Shown here one piece after another: positions 36,562-45,030 of a DNA stretch of 64,000 nt. Each line of letters starts with the position of its first letter. Within the stretch, counting starts at the first letter, position 1. The position numbers and the translations under genes are program-made. This DNA is from Clostridia bacterium (GTDB lineage Bacteria > Bacillota > Clostridia > Lachnospirales > Anaerotignaceae). The DNA lies in the NCBI GenBank assembly GCA_022651385.1, contig JALCQR010000008.1, positions 1 to 64,000 on the forward strand, given 5' to 3'. The notes under the pieces were generated by a model. That model was not told the origin of the DNA. It made no database searches and worked only from the letters and a program-made list of their open reading frames with translations.

Positions 36562-36837
36562 TCAGCTTAATAAATGTATAACCAAAGATTGTAATTCTGT
36601 GAAAACAGTATCCATACAGAAAATGACACCACCAGTAAACAAAGATGTCACGATGACCATAACTGTTTTCTTACCAACTTCAACAGGTTTAGGCCAAACA
36701 ATTTTCTTGAACTCGGCCTTGTGGTCAGCTACTACATCTGAAAAGCTTGGCTTATTTTTCTTTGGAGCGGCTTTAACTTTCTTTGATTCATTTTTCTCGT
36801 TTTTGTCGTTCGCAGTGTTTTCGTTTTTCTGTTCCAT
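36562..36837 (-). CDS. secE: Preprotein translocase subunit SecE
   Basis: From ATG at 36837 the 91-residue protein has a Lys/Glu/Asn-rich N-terminus, the amphipathic segment ADHKAEFKKIVWPKPVEV and one C-terminal membrane span. This is the bacterial SecE form. The extension to 36873 lacks a binding site. Confidence 0.95.
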   Translation of the reverse strand: MEQKNENTANDKNEKNESKKVKAAPKKNKPSFSDVVADHKAEFKKIVWPKPVEVGKKTVMVIVTSLFTGGVIFCMDTVFTELQSLVIHLLS

Positions 36838-36878
36838 GTTTTCTTCCCAATCCCTTTCAGGCTGCCTTAACACAAAAC

Positions 36879-37028
36879 TTATTTTGTTTCTTTGTGTAAA
36901 GTATGTGTCTTGCAGAACTTACAATATTTTTTTATTTCCATTCTGTCAGGCATAGTTTTTTTGTCCTTCGTTGTTTCATAATTTCTCTGCTTGCACTCTG
37001 TGCATGCTAAAGTTATTTTGGTTCTCAT
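36879..37028 (-). CDS. rpmG: Ribosomal protein bL33
   Basis: The 49-residue protein reads [20 protein letters not shown] and later [15 protein letters not shown]. The two CxxC pairs show the zinc-binding form. GGAGGTGTAACTG precedes the ATG. It is the first gene of the rpmG-secE-nusG-rplK-rplA-rplJ-rplL series. Confidence 0.96.
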   Translation of the reverse strand: MRTKITLACTECKQRNYETTKDKKTMPDRMEIKKYCKFCKTHTLHKETK

Positions 37029-37096
37029 CAGTTACACCTCCATCTCAGATAAAACAAAATTTCGCATAAAAAAAAGACTTACGCCAATCATAGCTT

Positions 37097-37126
37097 AGTT
37101 TAGCATAAGTCAAATAAATTTGTCAA
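37097..37126 (-). promoter_or_regulatory. Promoter of the rpmG-rplL series
   Basis: TTGACA and TAAACT with an 18-base spacer, about 70 bases before rpmG. TTGACT with TATGAT further downstream is an alternative. Confidence 0.5.
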
Positions 37127-37171
37127 TACATATTTACCGCCAATATATGTAAATATATAACAAAAATTCTA

Positions 37172-37423
37172 TTAATGCGCTTTTTTATATTCTTCAAGTG
37201 CAACAACAAGCTGGTCCGGGCAAGAAGTGGATTTGTGACCACATTTAATGCCCTTTAATTTTTCTATAACGTCGTCAACATTCATTCCGTCAACAAGGCT
37301 TTCAATACCTATGTGACTTCCCGGACATCCGCCCATAAATGCAACATCTTTTACTTTTCCGTCTTTAACATCAAAATTTATTTGTCTTGCACAGACACCG
37401 CTTGGTTTAAAACTATAAGCCAT
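37172..37423 (-). CDS. TSCPD domain protein
   Basis: The 83-residue protein has the motif TSCPDQL near its C-terminus and conserved CxxGC-like and GGCPGSHIG segments. TSCPD domains also occur at the end of vitamin-B12-dependent ribonucleotide reductases. The free form has no assigned function. It follows the hexapeptide protein by 19 bases. Confidence 0.88.
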   Translation of the reverse strand: MAYSFKPSGVCARQINFDVKDGKVKDVAFMGGCPGSHIGIESLVDGMNVDDVIEKLKGIKCGHKSTSCPDQLVVALEEYKKAH

Positions 37424-37442
37424 TTTTTTAATATCTCCTATC

Positions 37443-37955
37443 TTATTTTAAATATTCTTCTGCAAGGTTTTTGTATTCCTTTATAGTATCAAAAATGTCT
37501 TTTCGTTCAGCTTCGCTGACAGGTCTTTTTTCCTTTGCCGGAACTCCAAGAGCCATATATCCACTTTGTATTTCACATCCGGCAGGTACAACAGCTCCTG
37601 CTCCTATAAGGCAAAAGCTTCCTATATGTGCTCTGTTTTGCACAATGCTTCCCATACCGACCATAGCCGAATCGTCAATAGTACAGGCATGTATAATTGC
37701 TCCATGCCCTATTGTTACATTTTTTCCGATATATATCCCGCCGTCAGCAGAATCCGTATGTATGCAGCATAAATCCTGAATATTTGTATTGTCGCCTATA
37801 ACAACAGGGAACCCCTCGCCCCTGATTACGCATCCGGGCATTATAACACAGTTTTCGCCTATTGTCACGTCGCCGTATATAGAAACGTTTTCAAAAATAA
37901 AGGTGCTTTCAGCTATTTTGGGACTTTTTCCCTTATATTCTCTTTTTGTAAACAT
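37443..37955 (-). CDS. Gamma-carbonic-anhydrase-like hexapeptide protein (YrdA/PaaY family)
   Basis: The protein has a left-handed beta-helix made of [LIV]-G-x4 repeats (VTIGENCVIMPGCVIRG, IYIGKNVTIGHGAIIHACTI, VGMGSIVQNRAHIG) and metal-binding histidines in IHTDS, IGHGAIIHA. Family members are zinc or iron enzymes, some with carbonic anhydrase or thioesterase activity. The start at 37955 follows AGAGGTG. Confidence 0.9.
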   Translation of the reverse strand: MFTKREYKGKSPKIAESTFIFENVSIYGDVTIGENCVIMPGCVIRGEGFPVVIGDNTNIQDLCCIHTDSADGGIYIGKNVTIGHGAIIHACTIDDSAMVGMGSIVQNRAHIGSFCLIGAGAVVPAGCEIQSGYMALGVPAKEKRPVSEAERKDIFDTIKEYKNLAEEYLK

Positions 37956-38100
37956 ACATATCACCTCTTTAAAGTATGGATATATATCTTTATATCATAT
38001 TTTTTTATTTCAGACAATACAGACGCCGAAATTTTTGCATATATTTTTTATTTAGAAATATATATAAGCTTCCCCAAACCTTATTTTCTGTACAAAAATA

Positions 38101-38140
38101 AAAGTATATCCTTAATATTTTTGTATTGAGGATATACTTT
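38101..38140 (-). terminator. Terminator after the YjdF gene
   Basis: AAAGTATATCCT pairs with AGGATATACTTT around a 16-base loop; T-rich sequence follows on the minus strand. Confidence 0.88.
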
Positions 38141-38151
38141 TTAAAACTGCT

Positions 38152-38577
38152 TTAATGTCCTTTATGTTTTTCTTTTCTTTTTGACTGATGAAGTTCAAAC
38201 TGGCGTTTCTGTTCTTCTTCGCGAAGTTTTCGTGAATGTGCTTTTCGTTTCTGTTTGCCTGCTTCATGCTGTAGCTTTAAAGCCTGCTGTGCTTTTGTTC
38301 CCATTCCCGTATTATGCAGTTGCTTTTCAATTTCACGCTGCAACCGTTTTGGATTAATACGTTTTTCGGGTTCTTTTTCTAATTCAAGTGATTTTGAAAA
38401 ATTAAGGTGCCATGATTTATTAAGCAAAAAGTAATAAACCTCGTAGTCTTTAGGCTCGGCTCCGAATGTAATTTTACACACCTCATAACTTTCACTTGTT
38501 TCACATTCGTATATTCCAACCCAAAAAGGCTCTTCAAAACATACAGTAAGCTTTGCTAAAGCTTTATCCATAGCCAT
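38152..38577 (-). CDS. yjdF: YjdF family protein (DUF2992)
   Basis: The 141-residue protein begins with an alpha/beta domain (LTVCFEEPFWVGIYEC, YEVCKITFGAEP). A strongly basic coiled tail rich in K, R, E and Q follows (NPKRLQREIEKQL onward). Function is unknown; it is the gene usually controlled by the yjdF riboswitch, which senses aromatic heterocyclic compounds. The riboswitch lies directly upstream here. Confidence 0.92.
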   Translation of the reverse strand: MAMDKALAKLTVCFEEPFWVGIYECETSESYEVCKITFGAEPKDYEVYYFLLNKSWHLNFSKSLELEKEPEKRINPKRLQREIEKQLHNTGMGTKAQQALKLQHEAGKQKRKAHSRKLREEEQKRQFELHQSKRKEKHKGH

Positions 38578-38595
38578 TCCTCCTTAAAAAATAAC

Positions 38596-38681
38596 GCAAA
38601 GAACGGACAACCAAGGAGGCAGGTTACTTACAGAAAATTTCTGCGTCCGGACTACCGACCGAACTGTGTTTTTATCTTTGC
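38596..38681 (-). promoter_or_regulatory. yjdF riboswitch
   Basis: In mRNA sense the element is closed by a stem GCAAAG/CTTTGC and contains GGTAGTCCGGACGCAGAAA, TCTG and GTAAGTAACCTGCCTCC, followed by AAGGAGGA before the yjdF start. The composition and gene context match the yjdF motif, an azaaromatic-sensing RNA. Control is likely at translation initiation because no terminator separates it from the gene. Confidence 0.85.
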
Positions 38682-38799
38682 TTTAAAAAATTACTACATT
38701 TATATTATATACCAAAACAGATATGTTCTCAAATTAAAAATATAAAAAAGTGCCGCGTTTTATTCCCACAGCACTTTTAAATAAGAAATTAAGTTTTTA

Positions 38800-39330
38800 T
38801 TACACAGAAAAGCGATTATATTTTGAAAAGCAGTCCAAACATACATGCTTACCGTTTTGCATCCTTATGTAATTTTCAGATACTGTTTCTCCGCAGCACT
38901 CACAATCAACAGAACTAAAAAGTCTCGCATGCTCAGGTAATTTTACAATAGCTTCTTTTACGTCAAACATGTCTTCCGGTTTACAGCCCTGATAATACGC
39001 AAATGATTCTTCACGTGTCATATCTTTAGATTTTTTCTTTAATACAAGACGTACGGATTTTCCGGTTTTGCGGTTATAAAACGAAAAAGCCTGTTTCCCC
39101 GTCATATGGAACAAAAGATTTCCTCTTCCTATACTGCATCCAAGTATTACCTGTACTGCGTCTACTCCGCAGGCATCATTTTCCGAAACACACACTACCT
39201 CTTCATCTTTTGAAAACTTAAGCCCTAAAAGCTTGATTGCATAAAGTGCTGCTTTATATCCAATTGTAAGTCCCCCGCATTCATGTCCGTGGAATGCAAC
39301 ACATTTTTCCCATATATTCTTTTCATCCAT
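38800..39330 (-). CDS. FmdE family protein with C-terminal zinc ribbon
   Basis: The protein begins MDEKNIWEKCVAFHGHECGG, matching the FmdE cysteine-histidine region. Residues ENDACGVDAVQVILGCSIGRGNL follow, and a treble-clef zinc ribbon (CECCGETV, CLDCF) ends it. FmdE was named from formylmethanofuran dehydrogenase operons but has no proven reaction. It is the fourth gene of an importer operon, which points to a role in handling the imported metal or chelate. ATG at 39330 follows GGAGGTAAT. Confidence 0.88.
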   Translation of the reverse strand: MDEKNIWEKCVAFHGHECGGLTIGYKAALYAIKLLGLKFSKDEEVVCVSENDACGVDAVQVILGCSIGRGNLLFHMTGKQAFSFYNRKTGKSVRLVLKKKSKDMTREESFAYYQGCKPEDMFDVKEAIVKLPEHARLFSSVDCECCGETVSENYIRMQNGKHVCLDCFSKYNRFSV

Positions 39331-39346
39331 GTTTTTTATTACCTCC

Positions 39347-40213
39347 TTAAAAGTCGCTGATTTTATATTTTTTTTCATTTTGTATGAATTTATTTCCTTT
39401 TTTAATTAGTTCGGCACTGTTTATCTTTTCCACAACAGTATGTTCATTATTTTCATTAGGAAAAGGAATTATAACAGGAATACCCATATATTCAATAATA
39501 CTTACTTTCATCTGATATACTTTTTCAATATTTTCCGGTGTCATAACTTCCAATCCGCCAAACGCAAATACATGCGAATCCTTTAAAAACAGAAACCTAT
39601 CACAATACCTTACAGCAAGATTAAGGTCATGAAGAATAATTCCCACACATATATGGTGTTCAAGCGCGATTCTTTTTACAGTTCTAAGCACCTCATGCTG
39701 ATTTCGAGGGTCCAAATTGCTTGTAGGCTCATCAAGAAGCAAAAATTTCGGTTCCTGCGCCAGTGCTCTTGCAAGCATTATTTTTTGGGCCTCGCCGCCT
39801 GAAAGTTCAGACACATTTCTTAAAGCAAAATCACTAAGATTCATTTTCTGCATTATATCCTGTACTATTTGCCTGTCTTTTAAAGTTGTATCCCACTTTA
39901 TATATGGCTTGCGGCCAAGCAGAATAAAATCAAACACAGTCATATTAATAGAATCATTATTTTGAGGAACATATGCGATGCTTTGCGCCATTGCTTTTTT
40001 AGGCATTGCAAAAGCATCTTGGCTGTCCACAATAACTGTGCCTTCTTTAGCAGTATAAATGCGGTCGATACATTTTAACAGTGTGCTTTTGCCGGCTCCG
40101 TTATTTCCCAATATAGCTATACACTGATTGTTTTGTATTGCAAAGCTTACTTCTTTTAAAATATTTTCTGAGGTTCGGTTGTATTTAAAACTTATATTTT
40201 TTATATCAACCAT
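39347..40213 (-). CDS. FecE/BtuD-type ABC transporter ATPase
   Basis: The protein has Walker A GNNGAGKSTLL, Q-loop SIAYVPQNND, signature LSGGEAQKIMLARAL, Walker B FLLLDEPTSNLD and the switch histidine ILHDLN. It is the energy subunit of the adjacent permease. ATG at 40213 overlaps the permease stop at 40206 by eight bases. Confidence 0.93.
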   Translation of the reverse strand: MVDIKNISFKYNRTSENILKEVSFAIQNNQCIAILGNNGAGKSTLLKCIDRIYTAKEGTVIVDSQDAFAMPKKAMAQSIAYVPQNNDSINMTVFDFILLGRKPYIKWDTTLKDRQIVQDIMQKMNLSDFALRNVSELSGGEAQKIMLARALAQEPKFLLLDEPTSNLDPRNQHEVLRTVKRIALEHHICVGIILHDLNLAVRYCDRFLFLKDSHVFAFGGLEVMTPENIEKVYQMKVSIIEYMGIPVIIPFPNENNEHTVVEKINSAELIKKGNKFIQNEKKYKISDF

Positions 40214-41285
40214 AGTTTTTACCTCCTTTAAGCAGAAGAAACAGAAACATAGGAGCACCTAAAAATGATGTAATTGCTCCGACCGGAAGTACAACAGGCG
40301 CAACTATAAATCTGCCGAATGTGTCGGCAAGTATAAGAAGAAGTGCTCCTGATACGGCAGAACACGGTATCAGATATCGGTAGTCGTCGCCCACAAACTT
40401 ACGCATCATATGCGGTGCAACAAGTCCCACAAAACTTATAATGCCTACAAAAGAAACAGCAACTGCCGCCGTCAAAGAACAAATTCCCATGCTTATAAGC
40501 ATTACGTTCCTTGTATTGACGCCAAGGCTTTTTGCAGTATCGGCTCCGCTTTCCATAGCATTGTAGTTCCACCTGTTGAACAAAAAATATAACATTCCGG
40601 CAGCACTTATTACCGCAAGTATTAAAAGTTCGGTCCAGTTTATTCCTCCCAAATTTCCGAATGTCCAGAATACGACGGCGCTTATTTTCGTATCATCTGC
40701 AAAATACTGAAGCAGTGTACTTCCGCCGTTAAAAAGAGAGCTTAAAGCAACACCGGCCAATATAAGCCCTCCCGGACCCAAATTTTTCTTAAATTGAGAC
40801 AGGAGAAGAATTACAATTGTGGATAATGAACCAAATATAAAAGCACACAATGTAACTATGTAAGGATTGTTTATAGCAATTGCCACATTTGTGGAGCCGG
40901 AATTAACCACTCCGCCGCCAAACACTATAATGCCCAATGCCGCACCGAAAGCGGCACCCTGAGAAACACCCAGTGTTGATGCGGAAGCCAACGGGTTATG
41001 GAGCACACACTGCATAACAGCTCCTGACACTGCCAGTGCCGCCCCTACCAATATAGCCGCCGTAACACGAGGAAGTCTTATTCCCAAAATAACTGTTTTA
41101 GACATATCACTGCCTTTGCCGAAAATTGTTTTTACAACCTCAATGACTGAAATATTAATTGAGCCGTAGCTTACGGCAAATACAGCCACAACTATAGTAG
41201 CAATAACAGCCAAAATAAATACAAACTGCTTCTTTCGTACAAAAGTATCATAAGATCGGATTTGTGTGTCGCTATCTTGTGTCAT
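40206..41285 (-). CDS. FecCD-family ABC transporter permease
   Basis: The 359-residue protein has about ten spans and the BtuC/FecCD motifs RLPRVTAAILVGAALAVSGA, NPLASASTLGVSQGAAFG and FVGLVAPHMMRKFVG. It imports metal chelates such as siderophores, cobalamin or heme. It overlaps the binding-protein gene by one base. Confidence 0.94.
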   Translation of the reverse strand: MTQDSDTQIRSYDTFVRKKQFVFILAVIATIVVAVFAVSYGSINISVIEVVKTIFGKGSDMSKTVILGIRLPRVTAAILVGAALAVSGAVMQCVLHNPLASASTLGVSQGAAFGAALGIIVFGGGVVNSGSTNVAIAINNPYIVTLCAFIFGSLSTIVILLLSQFKKNLGPGGLILAGVALSSLFNGGSTLLQYFADDTKISAVVFWTFGNLGGINWTELLILAVISAAGMLYFLFNRWNYNAMESGADTAKSLGVNTRNVMLISMGICSLTAAVAVSFVGIISFVGLVAPHMMRKFVGDDYRYLIPCSAVSGALLLILADTFGRFIVAPVVLPVGAITSFLGAPMFLFLLLKGGKNYG

Positions 41286-42454
41286 TAATCATCACCTAAA
41301 TTAACTTGTTCGTATCCCGAACCATAATTGTCAAGCACATCCATATAATTGTCAACGCCAAGGAAAAACTTAAAAATCTCATTAGCTTTTTTACTAACAT
41401 CAATATCGGAAAATTTATCCGGATAAAGCAGTTTGCCGACATAATAGCTGTTTGCCAAAGGAATTTCAACATTTGAAAAATAGCATGTTGAGCTTGGATA
41501 CTGATATATATGTCCGCCTTTGAATGCCGTAAGTTTTGCGTAATAATCAGGATTTGACTTATAGTCCTCTTTAACAAGAGATACACCGCCGCTGTCCAAG
41601 AAAATATATGCCGGATCCCATGATATAATCTGTTCTTTATCCACTATTACAGTGCTGCCGCCGGTTTTTGAGCTGCTTGCGGCAATATTATTTGCGTCGA
41701 CCGCCGTCATAACAGGATCATCTATACGTACACCTTCTATGCCGTGTGTTCCTTTAAACGTTGCGGCAGCAGATAATACGGCAGGTTTTTCATCATCAGC
41801 AATATTAGATGTTCTTGATTTAAGGTCGTCTAAGCTATTATTTATATAAGATATAACTTCTTCCGCCCTGTCCTTTGCACCGCAGACATCGCCTAAAATA
41901 CGAAGCGACTGTTCATAATCTTCTCCAAACAAAGTCCCCGGAGCAACAGCAACAACCGGAATACCGGTCTGTTTTTGAATATTGTCTGCTACATCTTTTG
42001 TATATGTACACAAAACCACATCAGGTTTAACACTTATTATGGTTTCAGGATAATAATCTGTATTGCCGTATGAATCTGTTCCCACTACAGGCAGGCTTGA
42101 CCATAAGTCTTTGTTTGCGTAAGCGTAAGCCTGAAGAGGTGTGACAGTTTTAGCATCAAACCCGCTTATTCCAACTACCTTGTCGGCAAGTCCAAGATAT
42201 GCAATCATACGAGGGGTATTTCCCAGAGGTACAATTCTTTCTACGTCCGCAGGAATCTCCACATTACGCCCAAGAGCGTCAGTAATAGTTCTCGTGCCCT
42301 TTTCAGTAGGCTGACTGCTTGCTGAAGCAGAAGCCTGACTGACCGTACTTTCAGTGCCGCTGCTCTTTGCATTACCGGAATTTCCGCATCCGCTTAATGT
42401 AAATGTCAGCATTAAAAATGCTAAGGCTATTGACATTATTTTTTTTAACTTCAT
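41285..42454 (-). CDS. Periplasmic-type iron/metal-chelate binding lipoprotein
   Basis: The 389-residue protein starts MKLKKIMSIALAFLML with lipobox LSGC, then a Ser-rich linker and a TroA/FecB-type fold (TITDALGRNVEIPADVERIV, ETIISVKPDVVLC, FLGVDNYMD). Ligand is uncertain: iron or cobalt chelates are usual, and the FmdE partner raises the possibility of molybdate or tungstate. ATG at 42454 follows AAAGGAGGA. A folded leader precedes it. Confidence 0.9.
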   Translation of the reverse strand: MKLKKIMSIALAFLMLTFTLSGCGNSGNAKSSGTESTVSQASASASSQPTEKGTRTITDALGRNVEIPADVERIVPLGNTPRMIAYLGLADKVVGISGFDAKTVTPLQAYAYANKDLWSSLPVVGTDSYGNTDYYPETIISVKPDVVLCTYTKDVADNIQKQTGIPVVAVAPGTLFGEDYEQSLRILGDVCGAKDRAEEVISYINNSLDDLKSRTSNIADDEKPAVLSAAATFKGTHGIEGVRIDDPVMTAVDANNIAASSSKTGGSTVIVDKEQIISWDPAYIFLDSGGVSLVKEDYKSNPDYYAKLTAFKGGHIYQYPSSTCYFSNVEIPLANSYYVGKLLYPDKFSDIDVSKKANEIFKFFLGVDNYMDVLDNYGSGYEQVNLGDD

Positions 42455-42477
42455 ATTATTTTCCTCCTTTATTTCTA

Positions 42478-42545
42478 TAAAAAAATGCCACAAAAACATC
42501 TGCCGCTCTTCTGAGCAGCAAACACCTTCGTGGCATAAAAATTTA
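42478..42545 (-). terminator. Leader terminator/attenuator of the importer operon
   Basis: In mRNA sense ATGCCAC and GTGGCAT close a long hairpin that contains CTGCTC/GAGCGG, followed by TTTTTTT, 24 bases before the binding-protein ATG. Its position inside the leader suggests regulated read-through. Confidence 0.75.
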
Positions 42546-42794
42546 TTTATTAACTTTTAACATATAAAAACGCTTAGCAGAATTTCTCAGTATTTCAATA
42601 CCGATACAAACATACTTTCAAGTATGCTTCTTTAATTATAATATCACAATAATTTTCAAATTATCAGAAATATTACACTAATATATCAACAGTTTTATTT
42701 TACAGGTCATCAGACCGCCGCACAAGCCCCTATGGGGGATATTTTGCATAATATGCTCTACTTAAAGGCTTGACCTAAATTCACCAATTTTATA
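42546..42794. other. Leader region between hemL and the importer operon
   Basis: It holds an inverted repeat AGCATACTT/AAGTATG (about 42608-42628). A folded block lies at 42704-42776: outer stem AGGTCA/TGACCT, inner CAAGCC/GGCTTG, and hairpins CCCCTATGGGG and GCATAATATGC. I cannot assign it to a known riboswitch class. Confidence 0.5.
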
Positions 42795-44060
42795 CTATCC
42801 TTTGTATGACAATATAACATCGCATGTTTTTTTAATATCTTCATCAGTATGTGCATCTGACACAAACATAGCTTCAAACTGTGACGGTGCTACATAAATG
42901 CCGTTTTCAAGCATATGTGAAAAATAATCGGCATATTTCTTTGTATCGGAATTTATTGAAGAATTATAATCCGTTACGTCTTTTTCAGAGAAAAACGCAC
43001 TCATAAGCGAACCGGCTCTGTTTACTTTTACAAGTCTCGTCTTTAAAAACGCCTTTTCTATTTCAGCGGCTTTCTTGTCTATTCTGTCATAAATTCCGCT
43101 GTCATTCATGAGAAGCTCCAGAGTTTTTATCCCCGCAGTCATGGCAATTGGGTTTCCGGAAAGAGTGCCAGCCTGATATACTTTGCCCAAAGGCGATATA
43201 CACTCCATAATCTCTTTTCTTCCGCCGTATACTCCAACAGGCATACCCCCGCCTACAATTTTGCCTAAAGTTGTCATATCAGGTGTTACGCCGAAATACT
43301 GCGAAGCGCCTCCAAGACTAAGTCTAAAACCAGTTATAACTTCGTCAAATATAAGCAAAGCGCCGTATTTTTTAGTAATGTCTCTGAGGAAATTCAAAAA
43401 TCCTTTTTTAGGAAGCACTACCCCCATATTTGCAGCTACAGGTTCAACTATAACGCAGGCTATTTTATCAGAATATTTTTCAAAAAGTTTTTTTACAGAT
43501 TCCTCATCGTTATAAAATGCCACAAGTGTTGTTTCTGAATATCCTTTTGGTACTCCGGCACTGTCCGGTGCTGCATTTGACAAAAGTCCCGAGCCTGATT
43601 TAACAAGCAGTCCGTCTGAATGTCCGTGATAACACCCAGCAAATTTTATTATCATATCTCTGCCTGTAAAACCTCTTGCCGCTCTTATTGCGCTCATTGT
43701 GGCCTCGGTTCCGCTTGACACCATTCTCATCATTTCCATATGCGGAATACATTCCCTAATCATTTTTGCGAGAACTGATTCTTTTTTGGTAGGCGCCCCA
43801 TAGCTTAAACCATAGTTACAGGCCTCTTTTACAGCTTCTATAACTTCATCTCTGGCATGTCCCAGTATTCCCGGGCCCCAGCTGCATACATAATCTATAA
43901 ACTCATTTCCGTCCTCATCATATATTTTTGAGCCTTTTGCCTTTTTAATAAAAAGCGGCGTTCTGCCTACGGCGTTAAAAGCACGCACCGGAGAATTTAC
44001 GCCTCCCGGCATAAGAGTTTTTGCTTCCTCAAAATATTTTTCGGAGATTTCCGTTTTCAT
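42795..44060 (-). CDS. hemL: Glutamate-1-semialdehyde 2,1-aminomutase
   Basis: This class III PLP enzyme begins MKTEISEKYFEEAKTLMPGG and has SSGTEATMSAIRAARGFTGR, LIFDEVITGFRL and the PLP lysine in TTLGKIVGGGMPVG. It makes 5-aminolevulinate from glutamate-1-semialdehyde, the product of HemA. It follows hemB with one base between coding regions. ATG at 44060 follows GAGGTGG. Confidence 0.97.
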   Translation of the reverse strand: MKTEISEKYFEEAKTLMPGGVNSPVRAFNAVGRTPLFIKKAKGSKIYDEDGNEFIDYVCSWGPGILGHARDEVIEAVKEACNYGLSYGAPTKKESVLAKMIRECIPHMEMMRMVSSGTEATMSAIRAARGFTGRDMIIKFAGCYHGHSDGLLVKSGSGLLSNAAPDSAGVPKGYSETTLVAFYNDEESVKKLFEKYSDKIACVIVEPVAANMGVVLPKKGFLNFLRDITKKYGALLIFDEVITGFRLSLGGASQYFGVTPDMTTLGKIVGGGMPVGVYGGRKEIMECISPLGKVYQAGTLSGNPIAMTAGIKTLELLMNDSGIYDRIDKKAAEIEKAFLKTRLVKVNRAGSLMSAFFSEKDVTDYNSSINSDTKKYADYFSHMLENGIYVAPSQFEAMFVSDAHTDEDIKKTCDVILSYKG

Positions 44061-44061
44061 T

Positions 44062-45030
44062 TTATTCCACCTCTTTAAGCCATTTCGCCATGTCAAGAGC
44101 ATGATATGTTATAATAATCTTTGCTCCCGCACGCTTCATGGCAGTAAGATTTTCAGTAACTATTCTTCTTTCGTCAATCCAGCCGTTTAATGCGGCAGCT
44201 TTTACCATAGAATACTCGCCGCTTACATTATAAACAGCAATAGGATAATCAAACATTTCCGATACCGCTCTTACAACATCAAGATATGCAAGTGCCGGTT
44301 TTACCATTACAATATCAGCACCCATTTCAATATCGTTTTCTATCTCTCTTACCCCTTCTTTAACATTTGCAGGGTCCATTTGGTATGATTTTCTGTCTCC
44401 AAAACCCGGGCATGAACCGGCTGCGTCCCTGAAAGGAGAATAATAAGCCGAGGCATATTTTGCGCTGTAGCCCATAATGGGAGTGTTCTTGTATCCGTTT
44501 TCATCAAGTACATTCCTTATAGCCTCAACATCTCCGTCCATCATATCGGAAGGAGCCACCATGTCAGCCCCTGCCTGAACACATGTCAAAGCCATTTTTG
44601 CAAGGAGAGGAAGCGTTTCATCATTAAGTATTTCAGTGCCCTTTACAAGCCCGCAGTGGCCGTGGCTTGTATATTCGCAAAGACATATATCTGCAATTAC
44701 AAGCATTTGGGGATATTTTTCTTTTATATATCTTATGGCTTTCTGCACTATGCCGTTTGGATTGTAAGCTTCCGAGCCCACTTCGTCTTTATGCTTAGGT
44801 ACACCAAAAAGAAGTATTCCGGAAATGCCGCTTTCATCCACTTTTTTGAGTTCCTCATCTATCATATCTATACTGTAGCGGTATATCCCCGGCATAGAGT
44901 CAATACTTTGTTTAATGTTCTCGCCTTCTATAACAAACATAGGATATATCAAATCCTTGGAAGAAACAGATGTTTCTCTAACAAGACTCCTCAATGTATC
45001 ACTGCTTCTCAGTCTCCTGAATCTGTTCAT
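44062..45030 (-). CDS. hemB: Porphobilinogen synthase
   Basis: The 322-residue enzyme has the metal-binding CLCEYTSHGHCG region and catalytic lysines in GYSAKYASAYYSPFR and MVKPALAYLD. It condenses two 5-aminolevulinate molecules. Its start lies 32 bases inside the end of the preceding fused gene, a marked overlap. Confidence 0.97.
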   Translation of the reverse strand: MNRFRRLRSSDTLRSLVRETSVSSKDLIYPMFVIEGENIKQSIDSMPGIYRYSIDMIDEELKKVDESGISGILLFGVPKHKDEVGSEAYNPNGIVQKAIRYIKEKYPQMLVIADICLCEYTSHGHCGLVKGTEILNDETLPLLAKMALTCVQAGADMVAPSDMMDGDVEAIRNVLDENGYKNTPIMGYSAKYASAYYSPFRDAAGSCPGFGDRKSYQMDPANVKEGVREIENDIEMGADIVMVKPALAYLDVVRAVSEMFDYPIAVYNVSGEYSMVKAAALNGWIDERRIVTENLTAMKRAGAKIIITYHALDMAKWLKEVE

